From Odiellus spinosus (lineage: Eukaryota > Arthropoda > Arachnida > Opiliones > Phalangiidae), in contig CAWUCO010000211.1 of the NCBI GenBank assembly GCA_963920705.1, positions 1-64,000 on the forward strand: a stretch of 64,000 nucleotides of DNA, read 5' to 3'. A program made the translations under genes and the position numbers. This document shows, piece after piece, positions 34,463 through 45,597 of this stretch; the stretch's first letter is position 1, and each line of letters begins with the position of its first letter. Below the pieces are notes generated by a model. That model did not search any database. It was not told where the DNA came from and saw only the letters and a list, made by a program, of their open reading frames with translations.

Positions 34463-37457
34463 TTACAAAAGATTATGAAAGTATAGTTTTAACAGAAGTT
34501 TAAAGTTTTTTGAATCTTTAATTTGTTTCAGCGAGATGGGTAGTTCATTAAAGAGTTTAATGCTTAGTAAATCCTGATTATAGAGGGTTTTAGTTTTAAA
34601 AAATTTTGGCATAATTCGGTTACCTTGGTTTTGGAAACGAGTTTTATATCTAGGTAGGGGCGAGATATCATGTGAGTTATCATTATTTATAGGATTCATT
34701 CGTTTATGATATGTCAATAGAATATTTTTCTGGAATAATCTCTTCAATGGTAACACATTAAATTCCTTGTATAAAAGGTTAGTTGGGTAGAGAATAGGCT
34801 TTTTCAAGCATTTTTTTATAGCCCTATTTTGTAATCTTTCAATATTAATAATAATATTATTACGTGCACTACCCCAACACGCGATTCCATAGTTTATAAA
34901 AGATTGGAATAAACTGAAGTAAAGAATTCTATAAGTTTTAATGTCCAAAATATTTTGAAATTGACCAAGACCGTATATTTGAGATCTAAGTTTTTTTGAT
35001 AAATAAGCTATATGCTCTCTCCAATTTAAGTGTTTGTCAACGATTATACCCAAGTATTTTACTGAGTTTTCTCTCTGGATTTTTTCACAGTTACAGTTAT
35101 ATTGCTCGTTATTAATAAGGCAGTTCGTATTTGTATGTAATTTCAAATTATCAATATTGGATTCACCCCGTTTAGTAAGAGATAAAGTGAGGTAATTAGT
35201 TTTTTTTCCGTTAAGACTTAATAAATTTACGTCCAACCAATTTTTAGTTTCCAGTAAACCCCTATTTGCCTTTTGAAATGTTTCCTCCCATGTATTCCCA
35301 AAGAAAAGTAACACTGTATCGTCCGCAAAGGAAATAATTTCATCAGAGTAATTATTAATCAGAAGGTCGTTCAGATAAATGGAGAACAAGACTGGTCCTA
35401 GGATAGTGCCCTGAGGGACACCATAAGTATATAGTAGATCACTACTTTTAGTTTTATTTATTTCAACCCTAGCTACCCTATTTTTGAGATAACTCACAAA
35501 TAGTTTTAAAGGTAAACCATTTATCCCCATTCTTTCGAGTTTAGTTATTAAACGATCATGACTTACAGTGTCGAACGCTTTCGCTAGGTCGAGGAATACT
35601 GCTATTACTTTTTTGCTTAGGTCGAGCTTTTTAATTACAAAGGTGTTAAATGTATGTAAGGCATCATCAGTAGATAAGCCTTTTCGGAAGCCGAATTGTT
35701 TCGGGGATATTAACTGGAATTTTTCCAAATATAAATCTAATTGTTTTTTTATTGCTTTTTCTATAATTTTAGATAATGTAGTTAGGATAGAAATTGGCCT
35801 ATAATTAGATATCAGTGTTGAGTCCCCTCCCTTGAAAATAGGGATTATTAATGCCCTTTTACATAGTAGGGGGAAGGATCCGTCTGTAAAGCATAGGTTT
35901 ATAATATGGGCAATTGGGGTAATTACAAATTTAGAAACTTTTTTAATGGTAATTGAATTAATCTTATCAACTCCACAAGACTTAGAACTCTTTAGTGAGT
36001 TAATAAGTATTTGTACGTCCCTAGGAGTAACTGGATTCAGGAAAAAGGAGTTACCTTTTTTCCTGGAGTGGCTTAATATTGGATAAGATTTATCCATGCT
36101 ATTCAAGTCTCTAGAGTTCTTAATCAGATCAGCTAGGTTCGCACCAACATTTGCGAAGTAATTATTAAATCCATTGGCTATTTCCAATGGATTTTTTTTA
36201 TGTCATAGATTAAGTCTTCGATTTTTATATTACCAATCTCATTTCTAATTTTATAATTCGGATTTCTTATCCCATTTATTATCTGCCAAAGTTTTGAATT
36301 TTCGTTCTGAGCACCCTTTATCTTAAGAGCGAAATATTGATTTTTAGTTATTTTAATTAAATTCTTTAGTTTCGTTCTGTATAGATAAAGGTTTTTTTTT
36401 AGGTTACTATTAAAAGGTTCCTTCAATAGTTTGCGTTTTAAGTTATCACGGACTTGTATACTTTTTAGTAAAACGTTTGTAATCCAAGGTTTTAGCTTTT
36501 TATTATTTTTACAATTAATTATTTTATCGTTTTCATTTTTATTCGTATAGGGTTTTAACGCTAATTTTATATAGAACTTTAAGGTATCGGTAAATTTTTC
36601 ACAAGCTGTGTTTACGTTAGAATCATTAAGAACTGCAGACCAATCCTCAAATTTTAATAATAGGTCTAGTTTTTTATAGTCAATAGGAGGGTGATCGTTA
36701 TCGTTAGGATTTATAATATCATTATTAATTGTGAAAGCGGGTGAAGTTAATTCCATAATAATCGGGAAATGATCAGTAATTGACGAGTCCAGTATGAATT
36801 TACAGGGGTGTGTGGTCTTTGCTTTAATCTAATAAAAATATGATCAACACATGTTTTACTGAAAGGAGTAACTCTAGTGGGCTTATCAATTAGGGATACA
36901 AATTGATATGATGATAAAATACCTAGATAATCATTGACCTGAGTAGAGTAACAAGGAGTTAGGATATCTATGTTAATGTCACCGGCGATAATAACATTCA
37001 GAAATTCGTTATAAGTAGAAAGTTCAAATTCTAAGGCTTTGTTAAATTCTACAATATCTGTACTAGGATAACGGTAAATAGCTAATAGTTTAAATGTTAT
37101 GTTATTAAAGCCGAATACACCAGAAAGACAATTTGATTCATGTAAGAGTAGTTCCTTACAGTTAAACTTAATCTGGTTTTTAACAAAAATCCCTAGGCCA
37201 TCAGCCTTATTTTTTAAGTTTTTTGTACAATGTAATTCGTAGCTTGGTAAATTAAAATGAGTTATATTTATATCCATCAGCCAACATTCTGTTAATATAA
37301 TTATATCAAATTGGAATTTTAATGAGTTTAATATTAATAAAAATTCGTCAAAATTTTTGTTTAAGCTCCTTATATTAAGGTGGATTAATTTGAGGTTATT
37401 AAAGTCCACTTGGTTAGATAGATCATTAATTGAAATATTCGTTGAAAAATTATTCAT
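34463..37457 (-). pseudogene. ORF2: endonuclease-reverse transcriptase with two single-base frameshifts
   Basis: 37,457 onward encodes an exonuclease-endonuclease-phosphatase domain: HLNIRSLN, LTECW, IAGDINIDI, and SITDHFPI after a shift near 36,830. A linker (36,756-36,180) leads into the reverse transcriptase, with a second shift in the A8 run near 36,190. RT motifs: RPISIL, FGFRKG, AVFLDLAKAFD, GVPQGTILGP and the catalytic FADDT (about 35,330), followed by a thumb region and a C-terminus ending at 34,463. There is no RNase H domain. The protein would nick the target and copy RNA by target-primed reverse transcription. Apart from the two shifts the frame is clean over 3 kb. Confidence 0.85.
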
Positions 37458-37500
37458 CTAGAAATAAACTAAAACAAAAGGGTATAGTCCACAATGTAAA

Positions 37501-38480
37501 TTAAATAGGTTTAAGATCTTTAGTATTTTTAATTCTAACAGCTCGATCACCGACTTTTTTTCGTAAAAATATTTTCCCGTCAGCAATCCAATAGAATTTT
37601 ATATCATTTTTTATCGCAAATTGTTTTGTTTCATATAGTAATTTTTTATTATTAGGTGTTAAGTGTTCATTTAAATAGACCTTATTATTCCCAAAGGATT
37701 GGTGTATGCTTGATGCAAAAAGACCCTGATTCTTAATCTGTTTAAAAGCATTTAAATAGATATTACGGTTTACATCATCTTTAAATTTTACAATAATAGG
37801 TCGAGGTCTTGTAGCATTAGTAATGCCCTTTGGGTATCGATATATACTTAAAATATTTTTTTTATATGGAACGTTGAGGCTGTTAGCAATGCAATTAATA
37901 ATTTCTGATAAATTTTCATTTTTGGTTTCCTTTAAGCCAACAATCTCGATATCATTAATTAATTGTAGTTGGTCTAGATTCTTTAACCCTATTTCTAGTG
38001 AATTCATTCTTTCTTCTAAATCAATGTTTTTACATTTCAATAAATTATTTTCTTTCTTAATTTCGGTCAGTTCTATTGACTGGGTATCTAATTTTTTCCC
38101 AAAATCATCAATTTTTGTTGAACAAAAATCTATTGTTGTCTCAAAATCATTGAGTTTCTGTTCAATCTGATCAAGTTTGTTTAGTTTAGATAGAATTTGG
38201 TTAATTTGGGTAGCCATTAAATTAAAGTCCGGAGTAATAGGCATATTTTGCAAGGTTTCATCAATTACGGTGGAGTTAAACTTACAGTTATTACAGCGCC
38301 ACACACTTTTTTTGGATCCCAGTTTTCGCAAATTTTCCTCAGTTTTGAGAGATGTACATTTAGCGTGAAAATAGCCTAGACAAGTGCCTGTGCATTGGAT
38401 TATTTCTTTCGGGTTAGAGAACTGGTCTCCACAAAGATAGCATAAATCACATTTTTTAAATACGTAGTAATCTGATAACG
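37501..38480 (-). CDS. ORF1 protein with PHD finger and coiled coil, 5' truncated
   Basis: Reading begins upstream of 38,450 with a Cys4-His-Cys3 PHD-type finger: CYLCGDQF, IQCTGTC, FHAKC and WRCNNC, spaced as in PHD domains. A long heptad-rich coiled coil follows (about residues 90-170 from the finger). The C-terminal half, with SIYRYPKG, RPRPIIVKFK and a F-Y-W-I-A-D-G-K-I-F segment, looks like the RNA-binding part of LINE ORF1 proteins. PHD fingers are known in ORF1 of CR1-like elements. The role would be nucleic-acid binding and RNP assembly. The stop lies 44 bp upstream of ORF2. No initiator Met is found, so the N-terminus is missing. Confidence 0.75.
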
Positions 38481-38490
38481 GTATATAAGA

Positions 38491-41400
38491 TAACAGCGAG
38501 CAAACATTTCATGCGACTGTCTAGATCAGCGTCCGTCTATAGGTAAAATGTTAATGCTAAACCATAGCTCAAGGCTGAATTTAGGTTATGTGTGGAATAG
38601 TCTTCCCGAGAGTTTCGTGGTGGAGAAGATTGAGCACCGCGATCGGGTTTGCCAGTCACGTGACCTTTATTAGCCCATTAGGCTTTTTAGGAACGTGGAT
38701 TCTTGGATATTAGCCTTCCTTATAAGTAGCGTTATTTCATCTATATGAGGACGCTGGTTCAAAAGTCGTTTGTGCAATTTTCTTTGAAACAGGTTCTATT
38801 CTAAACTATATGCGTCGTTTTCGATTTTTCGTCCTATTCATCAAATAATATTATTATACGATACTGCCAGAGCGAAGATTAAACCTTGCTTGTAGATTTT
38901 AACTAACACATTACAACGCGACAAGGTGTGTGTGACTTGTGTGGTCTCTAGCTGCTGTCGTGGCCAATTTTTGATAAAGGCTCCGTTTATTTATAAGTTG
39001 GCAGCGAACGTTTTTATTTTTATGTATGAAGAGTAACAAAACATGTAAGAATATAATTAAAATTTAAGACACTGCTACGGATTAATAAAATTTGTCTAAA
39101 GAAACAGTCTAAGTTTCATCAAAATGTTGTTTCTTTGTACATAAACCTATGAAACAATACTATTGCCGTTGAAGTTCTGGTCGAAAGTCGTCTTGCTTTT
39201 TAGACAAGTTCGTCCTGAAACACATTCATACAGAAACTATCGATATAATTCCTTCTCTATTATAGTTTAAAGACTTCAAAGCGATAGTTAGTATTAAATC
39301 AACATTTTAAGAACATAGATATATACGGAATGTGTGCCTCGCTTTTCAAATAAAAAAATACTTTTTGAAAGTGTTTTGACGGGACAAAGTTTGCCCGAAG
39401 TATCCCGAACAAGCAACCTCATCTTTTTTAAGGCTTTAATATTGTATACACACTATTTAGTGAACGTTTGGCTTTTAGTGTAAAGTGGATGCAAGAAGGT
39501 ATTTTCAAATATATGTTAAATTTATCGATCTCTTTTCTGTAATTCATAGATTGCGTGCGTTTGAAATCGTGTCCGGCGTTCTTAAAAGAAATCTAGATTC
39601 AACGCGCTCTTTGAGCTCTAAATTCTATCGTACACATCGGAACTTCTCTGTCATCAACTATTAATTAATGTAGTTTTTTTGAATTTTTATTGAATAAACT
39701 GGATTTTTTCTGAAAGAATGCGCAAATTGTCTTGTTTAAGAAAACACTCAGTCACCAGCTCTTTTAATTACGTAGTTATTTCATGGCCGTGGCTCCAGCC
39801 AACACCTAGAGATATATATTTCCCACACAAATTTATTATTCATACATTCATTATAATTTGAGACATTTCAAAAGAGAATGCAACTCTTTTGGAATTTTAT
39901 ATCATAATTTTATATCTTAGGGCTACAACCATTTTTTAGAATGGGAGTTTTACGCTAGTTACTAGTTTTGCGATGTGACAGTCTCGATCTCCGAGTTGGA
40001 AAGTAGAAAACCTTTAAGGAGAGTTTTGTAAATTAAATATTCTTAACTGACCATTCTTTTCTTATGACCTTTTTCTCTAAGCTTTGTCAATCACTGAGAA
40101 TTGGTATTTAATTCTAGGCAGTTGTCAAGGCGATATGAAATATATCACAATATAAGAAGTTTTTTTCATAAGATAGCTTTATTTTAGTTACATTTAATTT
40201 CGCGGGTAAATTATTTGAACTTTTGTTTTACATTATTGAATTTTAAAATCCTACTCAACGCGATCCTTGAGCTCTATATAAAACGTACACCTCGGAAATT
40301 ATTCTCTCTGCGGTACTAAATAATAAAGTTGGAATAATAATAATAATAAATTTTTATTTTTAACTGAAGATTTTGTTTAAAGACTTATTTGAATTAGCTT
40401 GTTTTAAAAATTAAGTCACTAACACTTTTAAACGCATTGCTTTTTTCATAGCCAAGTTTTCAGCCAACGCCTAGAGCTTTAAACTTCCCTTCGGTATTTC
40501 GTTTACATATTTGATTCATGCATCCATTCGCTTTTATTATAATTTACGTGTATTTTAAACACATACCATAAATTCTTTCGATATATTGTGCAACAGTACT
40601 GTCTCAACGGGTTTTGTAGTTAAAATTGATCAAATACCAGATTGAAACTGTTTTAAAATCAAGAAAAGATTTTTCGGAACGAGACGCCATATATAGCTTC
40701 AAATCAGTTTTAGCTTGATCTCTTTTTCGGGAAGTAATAGCCTTTAGCAGGTTCAGATTTTACTTGAACCGATATTTGTTCATTATGATTATGATGATAT
40801 TTGTTTCACAAAGTAATGCTAGAAAACTGTAGAAGCATAGCCTGGTAGTGTGAGAAAGTGTTTCAAATTGCACGGTTAACATTATATTTCTAGACACCGC
40901 GAGATTTTAATCATCTCTTGTAAGTCTGAAAGTGTAGTTACTAGTAAATCAGAGCTGACTGGTCAAGTGGTTGGGTGGATTAAGTTCCGCGTGAATACAA
41001 TTATATTTAACAAAAGCTCTCAAACATCTTCACCTAGAAACGGTGTTTCTTGCTTGTAAATGAATGATAACTACTAACAAATAATTTAGTTTTGAAAAGT
41101 ATGAGATATTTCTTTATATACCTCAGGGGGATAAATGACACGCTCTGGAAAGGAGGCCTTAACTTTGTACAATCAAAAAGATTGTTGCGTGTAATACATC
41201 ATAGTTTAATTTTACAATGTATAGCCTGTGTGGATCTTTAAAGTAAGTTACAATATTCTAGCTTTTTTATTTACTTTATAATTTTATAAAATACATTCCC
41301 CTAATAATTTTCGTTCTATTATGAAAAAGCTACAGTGACTAATTAAATATTTAAAATAAAGGTGTTTCTATACTCGCTCGATTACCTTAGATTTGGAAAA

Positions 41401-43224
41401 TTAAGAGATTAAACACGTAGAAAGACCTTGAAAGCGCCGCGAGATTTCTATATACTTCGTTATGGTATTTAGATTGAAGAGGTAGTTTCCACTCGAAAAC
41501 CATATTTTTTTATACTTTATAGTCCCGTCCAAATTAACCAAATATCAGTAATATGTTAAATTGGATTCCCGTGTTACATAATTATATTAAGTAGTCAGTT
41601 TCTGTGATTTCCTCGAGTACGGGTCATGTAGTTTTGATTATCTAAAGTAACTGTTCCACCTGAAAATCGTGAGTGGTTTAAGCTAGACAAAAATGTTTTT
41701 ACTTTAGTGTTATATCTCTCGCGAAAGAATAGTTACTTTTAGCGAGTGTTTTGATTTTCCATTATTTTACTACAAAGTTCACTAATACTATTGGGCCTAA
41801 ATCATTAAAACTTATATTAAAATTGTATGAAAAAATACAGATGTAATTTAAGGGAAATAGAAGGAAACCATTTAACTTTAATCTTATGCTACTCCCGAAC
41901 ATTTAAAGATGTAACGAGATATTATTACACCTTAACCCTTTTCCATAAATATACAATGCCATTTTACCAATCAATTTTATACAATCGAATCAAATCGAAT
42001 TAAATTGTGATGCTTTTCTACACCGTACCCAAAATATATTTTAATTTTTCTACAAAGATTTGGGAAAATTAAACTATTGTTAAAACTGTACTGGATAAAA
42101 TCACTTAGTTTTGAAAAACGGGATTTGAGTTTGGATAAAATGTCGTCCAATCAAATATAATAATTAAAAAATATATTCTAGTAAGGCCCTTCATTAAGGA
42201 CTGAAATTGTTTTAAATGACATTTATAACGAAACCTTACATTTTTTCACACAATGGATAATCCAGGTCGAAGAATATAAGCTCATTGGATTATGATACCT
42301 TTCAAAGAGCAAGAATTCATACCTCTTACCATAATAATTAACTGCATCATCTTCATCAAAAAGAGTTTAACAAGATGGTCAAGTCCATAAAACAAAACAA
42401 CAACTTGATGGAACTTTACGACTACCAATCAAGTTGAAAGTTCATTACAAAGGTAAGGTATTGCAGTTTAACTCTAATTAAAAACCATCATCCTCCCTCA
42501 TAATATTTTTTTATTTTACTTTGTTTCCCATAATATAATCAGGCCCCGAACCCTTTAAATTTAGTTTCAAATATTGGTATACCTTTAGGTGCTGCATTCT
42601 CTCTTTAAATATATCTAAAAGTTCAAAACGTTTCAATTGAAAGGTTCTGTATGAGACGAATTTTTCTAACACCTTTGCCACGTTGGATTGCAGCCTAGGA
42701 GAATCTCAGAGATATCAAATGGAAGCTTCTGTACAATCCGAAGATCTCTAACTTCCTTCCCACGTTGGACTTACAACCTTGGATTATAGAGGAAATATAA
42801 CAAGACCGATACGACATGGAGTGACACTACTTCAGACATATCATCATTGTATTATAGAGTTAACAATTAAAAATAATCGTCTCCAGTCTTAAGGGTGAAT
42901 AACATTGCTTTTTCAACAGGTCACAATACACACGAATTGATCTTATGACGTCACAAGTTGTATACACCAATGAAAAACCTTGAAAAATCAGTCAAAATTG
43001 GATAAAACAGGTTTAAAATAGGTCTTAAATTACGGAGGTCACGTGTACAGAAGGCCCCTACCAGAGGGCGATTCAGTGGTCATTTGTACGTGGGGATGAA
43101 AAGAGCGAGATTCGTATCATTTGATCTTTGCTGATTCGCCTGATAGCCATTCGAAACCCTTTATTTTTACCAATGAAGACGAACGAAAAAAACGTTTTTA
43201 GTGTCACTGCCCCTTTAATGTTGA
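38491..43224. other. Longest gene-free stretch; includes a diverged tandem duplication
   Basis: 39,590-39,865 and 40,246-40,555 are diverged copies about 660 bp apart. They share CAACGCG...TTGAGCTCTA, GTACAC-TCGGAA and CAGCCAAC-CCTAGAG. A smaller pair around CACGTTGGA lies at 42,680 and 42,761. Otherwise AT-rich DNA with no reading frames or recognisable exons. Confidence 0.6.
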
Positions 43225-43605
43225 ATATGGGGCGGGTTATTTAGGGAAATTTGTGGACTTTCCGGGAGGGGCCCATTAGGCTAATTTTTTGATGGAGGGG
43301 GTGGAAAGATGTCCCCTCCTTATTTATTATGGGGGCGGGGCTATTATGCAAATTTGTTTACCTTGGGGCGGGGCTTATTCGGCCAATTTGTGTACTGTGG
43401 GGGTGGGGCCTATTAGGCAAATTTGTTGATGGATGACGTCATTTGTTGATGGATGACGTCATTTGTTGACGGATGCGCTGTTTGTTTTTGAGGCGGGGCT
43501 TATTATGCAAATTTGTTTATTTTGGGGGCGAGGCTTATTATGCAAATTTGTTTATTTTGGGGGCGTGGCTTATGCAAATTTGTTTACTTGATGACGTCAT
43601 TTGTT
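43225..43605 (+). repeat. Diverged tandem array of GC-box, octamer-like and CRE-like sites
   Basis: Units of about 35 bp combine GGGGCGGGGCTTATT or GGGGGCGTGGCTTAT with ATGCAAATTTGTTTA. Three TGACGTCA palindromes occur at about 43,436, 43,455 and 43,594, the first two within TTGATGGATGACGTCAT copies. The array is strikingly GC-rich for this window. It lies just downstream of the broken end of LINE copy A (minus strand). It may be a simple repeat or a promoter-like element; no gene starts beside it. Confidence 0.7.
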
Positions 43606-43639
43606 TATTTTACCCTTAAAGTATAGGCTTAAACTACTA

Positions 43640-45597
43640 AAGGACCTAGCATGAATAGGAAAACCCACTAGGACCCCGTAAAGAAGATAGGGCTCCTGAA
43701 TAAATATAATATCATAGTTCCCAGAAAGGATCTATTGCTGTACCTGGGTAGTAGCCGAAATGGCACCGTTTAAATTAATCTGAAGGCAACGTAAGGTTGC
43801 GGAGACATCTTGCACATTTCTAGAAAAACTAACCATAATTGATTCGGGAGGTTCTATAAGACAGCGCATCTATATAAACGGGGCAGTTTTTATCAAGGGC
43901 ACCGTGGGTAGGTCTATGGGTAGTCCTATTCTGCCGGTTACTAATAATGCAATTCCTGCACTGGAGGGTCTTAGACGTACACTTAGTATGCGAATGCTCT
44001 CCCGAGCAAAGAGTACATAGCTGAATAAGAGACTTACATTCTTTGCTAACGTGACCAATAGCGCAGCACTTAAAGCATCTAGGGATCATATTGTGCTCAG
44101 AGATAACACAGCTATCCCACCCAATCCTGATTCTACCTACTCTTAAAACGGCCTGAAAGGCCAACGGGGCGACATCAAAAACCCAATTCATATTAAGACC
44201 CTTGTTAGAGTAATTAAACCTCTTCGTAAAATCAACTTCGTTGAAGGAGCCATCGCCCTTCGAGACTATTTCCGCAATAATCTCCTTCTCCGAAACGTCC
44301 CTACTAGCGTTCCTAACTATTATTTTAGGGTTGGCCTTATTCCCTTTTCCAGCTAACTGAATCTTAACTTGATCCTTAATTTCGGCGGTGGTTTCAACCG
44401 CATCCTTAAGCTTACTTAGATCCTCGTCTTTTCTAAAACAGAACAATATACCGTTCCCACGGCAATGCCTGTGACTCTATCTCTATACCAAGCTTAATAG
44501 GGTCAATGTGTTTCTTAATAAGGTTAAACACATCAATAGAAGTTACTACAGGGTCGACAGGATATATTATAAGGACGAAATCATCGAGAGGGGGCTTACG
44601 AGCGGGAACCCTTACCTCCTTAACCGAAGTGGGCTTAGTAGCGGCGATTTGTGTATAAGTGTTGTCCTGACTGGTACCTACAGGGGTAGCGGTGGACTGG
44701 ACTCTCTTCCTAGATTTCTTACGGGGAACCAAGTTAAAGGGGGTTTCCTGCGGAGTAGTGTCTTCGGAAATAGAAATACCCTCGGGTTGGACGGGAATAT
44801 CAGTAGCGCAAAAAACGGGCCTGGGAATGACTTGTTGCCTTAATCCCTCAAGTTGCCCTGTCAAATAGGAAATCTCGCGAGATTGGGCCTCAAAAATGTC
44901 GTACATCTTGTTAAAGATAAGTGTGGCATCTAAGCATATGGCCTTAGTAAAAGTTTTATTGCCTACAGTAAGAATTAGAAATCCCTCCCTATACTTTTCT
45001 ATTAACGCTAACGAAGCAGCCTGAGTCGAATCTACGGGTGAGTGAGACGCAGAACCGTCCCTCCTACGTTTCCTGACATTCTGTTCTAAACCTACGAAGC
45101 CTAAAGGAGTGCCTGTCGGGGTCCCATTAAACGAGGCTAACGGAGAAGTGGGGGGAGGCATAGCTACACTCGGAGTATCCGAGATAACCTCGGAAACACT
45201 AATGTCGTTAGATGTGGCCATAGTTGGCTAATAAAAGGGGGTTGAAGGTCTTTCCCAACAGGCAGCACCTATACACTAACCCAGGGCAGGGCAAGGCTAA
45301 CCACGATGGAAGTGGGCTTCTAGTCCCCCAAAACCTCCTAACCTTTCCAGACCGCGAAGAATAGCCCATCGCACGAAGCGACAATGGAGTACTCCTTATC
45401 CGATGGAATCCACACATCGGGGTCCCGCGCGGCTTACTAGGGAAACTAAGGCGACCTAGACTCTAAATAGGGACATTCTTTCAGTTTTATATACCCCTGC
45501 ACCGTGTTGGGTAACACATAACAGTGGTAAAATTATTCGCGGCACCAGGATGTTTCGATCGCCAGGAGACTACTTCCAGGTGAAAGGGGAAGGAGAA
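43640..45597 (-). mobile_element. I/R1-group non-LTR element, copy A (5' UTR, gag and start of ORF2)
   Basis: Minus strand. 45,597-45,222 is a 5' UTR with a TATATAAAA stretch, and gag follows. The element breaks off at about 43,640, some 60 codons into the endonuclease, where the sequence stops matching copy C. Loss of the 3' part is unusual for a LINE and implies a later deletion or rearrangement. Confidence 0.75.
43829..45221 (-). pseudogene. Gag-like ORF1, copy A, frameshifted
   Basis: Starts at ATG 45,221. The N-terminal part is unstructured and Pro/Ser/Thr-rich with a basic KKSRKR stretch. The C-terminal half has a partly hydrophobic region followed by three zinc knuckles: CFKCCAIGHVSKEC, CTLCSGEHSHTKC and a third, CRNC...H...C. 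A 2-bp deletion near 44,475 relative to copy C (copy C reads GATAGATAG where A has GATAGAG) moves the rest, 44,446-43,829, to another frame. This layout is typical of ORF1 in I, R1 and LOA group elements, where it coats the RNA. The start of ORF2 overlaps its end. Confidence 0.85.

Larger units (their letters stand above)
34112..38490 (-). mobile_element. Nearly intact Jockey/CR1-group non-LTR retrotransposon
   Basis: Minus-strand element: PHD-containing ORF1, apurinic-type endonuclease, reverse transcriptase, 350-bp 3' UTR and a poly(A) tail (A19, seen as T at 34,112-34,130) preceded by ATTGC on the plus strand. The 5' end is lost within ORF1, since no ATG precedes the PHD finger before an in-frame stop. 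Only two single-base shifts break ORF2, so the insertion is young. Confidence 0.85.

Noticed and set aside
38491-43224. Hidden host exons in the 4.7-kb gene-free stretch
   Set aside because: I found no conserved protein motif flanked by plausible splice sites on either strand, though short exons cannot be excluded by eye.
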